A stretch of DNA of 7,244 nucleotides from Cetobacterium sp. UBA6069 (GTDB lineage Bacteria > Fusobacteriota > Fusobacteriia > Fusobacteriales > Fusobacteriaceae): positions 1 through 7,244 of the forward strand of contig DIXX01000054.1 of assembly GCA_002428805.1 (NCBI GenBank). Direction: 5' to 3'. Below, piece after piece: positions 6,840-7,244 of this stretch; the first letter of the stretch is position 1, and each line of letters begins with the position of its first letter. The notes under the pieces were generated by a model. The model searched no databases, was not told where the DNA came from, and was given only the letters and a program-made list of their open reading frames with translations. Both the position numbers and the translations under genes were made by a program.

Positions 6840-7160
6840 ATGGCCGATTTTGATATAATTTTTTTAAAACCAACTAGATTCGAAGATTGTTTAAAGTGCG
6901 TAGAACATATAAAATCAGAGAAAATAGTTCATATAAATTTATGTGATTTAGATTCAGAAAAATCACAGAGAGTTTTGGACTTTATTAGTGGAGCGGTACA
7001 TATTCAAGAGGGACAAATTATTAATCCAGGAGATAAAATATATTGCTCGATTCCTAAAAATAAAAATTATCAGATAGAATATAAAGAGTTATCAAATAAT
7101 ATAACAAATCCAAGATTTGATGAAGAAGAAGAGATAATTCCAAGATACAATAGAAGGTAG
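6840..7160 (+). CDS. sepF: SepF-domain cell division protein (short form)
   Basis: SepF binds the FtsZ C-terminus and helps anchor and shape the division ring at the membrane. It is well known in Gram-positives, cyanobacteria and archaea. The SepF fold (DUF552) covers nearly the whole of this 106-residue protein: FLKPTRFEDCLKCVEHI (8-24) matches the first strand and helix, VHINLCDLD (30-38) the second strand, QRVLDFISGAVHIQEG (43-58) the conserved helix and turn, and IYCSIPKN (67-74) the last strand. The tail is acidic then basic (EEEE, YNRR). Classical SepF is about 130-150 residues and begins with an amphipathic membrane-binding helix and a linker. Both are missing here, and an in-frame TAA at 6810-6812 with no start codon between rules out a longer start. 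AAGGGGG lies seven bases before the ATG. It is the last gene before the terminator. The fold call is good; the cellular role is inferred. Confidence 0.86.
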   Translation: MADFDIIFLKPTRFEDCLKCVEHIKSEKIVHINLCDLDSEKSQRVLDFISGAVHIQEGQIINPGDKIYCSIPKNKNYQIEYKELSNNITNPRFDEEEEIIPRYNRR

Positions 7161-7163
7161 CAA

Positions 7164-7195
7164 AAAAGGGACTTTAGAGTCCCTTTTCTCATTTT
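7164..7195 (+). terminator. Rho-independent terminator, possibly bidirectional
   Basis: AAAAGGGACT at 7164-7173 pairs perfectly with AGTCCCTTTT at 7178-7187 around a TTAG loop, giving a 10-bp stem just after the SepF-like stop codon. On the + strand the tail is TTTTCTCATTTTT. On the - strand the hairpin is followed by six T (from A 7162-7167), so it could also stop transcription arriving from the right. It marks the end of the operon. Confidence 0.9.
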
Positions 7196-7244
7196 TAGAT
7201 ATTTTTAGTTTTTTTATTTAATCAGCCAATAAAAAAGCTTGGCA

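Noticed and set aside
7225..7243. Inverted repeat GCCAA...TTGGC as a second terminator
   Set aside because: The stem is only five pairs with a nine-base loop and no following T run is visible in either direction within the window.

Overview
The window is a dense, one-directional block of eight protein genes on the + strand. It is strongly AT-rich, has almost no intergenic space, and carries G-rich ribosome binding sites. A lipid A acyltransferase implies a lipopolysaccharide-bearing diderm. It sits beside genes more typical of Firmicutes: HPr kinase/phosphorylase, a YitT-type membrane protein and a SepF-type division protein. This mix, with the low GC, best fits Fusobacteriota (Fusobacterium, Cetobacterium, Ilyobacter or Propionigenium type). 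The assignment is inferred from gene content and style, not from a database match.

Layout: (1) the 3' part of an LpxL/HtrB-family acyltransferase, cut by the left window edge and containing a run of twelve T; (2) mtnN, MTA/SAH nucleosidase; (3) folC, folylpolyglutamate/dihydrofolate synthase; (4) a 62-residue single-pass membrane protein overlapping the end of folC, weakly like FtsB/DivIC; (5) a 642-residue HprK made of two complete tandem HprK units; (6) a YitT-family membrane protein starting with TTG; (7) a DHH/DHHA1 phosphoesterase of the NrnA type; (8) a short SepF-domain protein. The block ends in a strong hairpin terminator that could work in both directions. The last ~50 bases hold no clear feature.

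Gaps of -11 to 41 bases suggest one long transcript, with a possible internal promoter just before the SepF-like gene. The genes do not form one pathway. They read as a housekeeping operon: envelope lipid A, methyl-cycle salvage, folate, carbon-source control through HPr phosphorylation, nucleotide/nanoRNA turnover and cell division.

The most remarkable item is the double HprK. Its C-terminal unit keeps the Walker A loop, the catalytic His, the Asp pair and the EIRGLGIIDV signature, but has lost the YDRLG and PVRxGRN motifs. Its N-terminal unit has lost the Walker A loop but keeps YDRLG and PVRxGRN almost perfectly. This reciprocal pattern suggests division of labour between two fused halves rather than simple decay of one copy. 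No mobile element, CRISPR array, tRNA or rRNA was seen.
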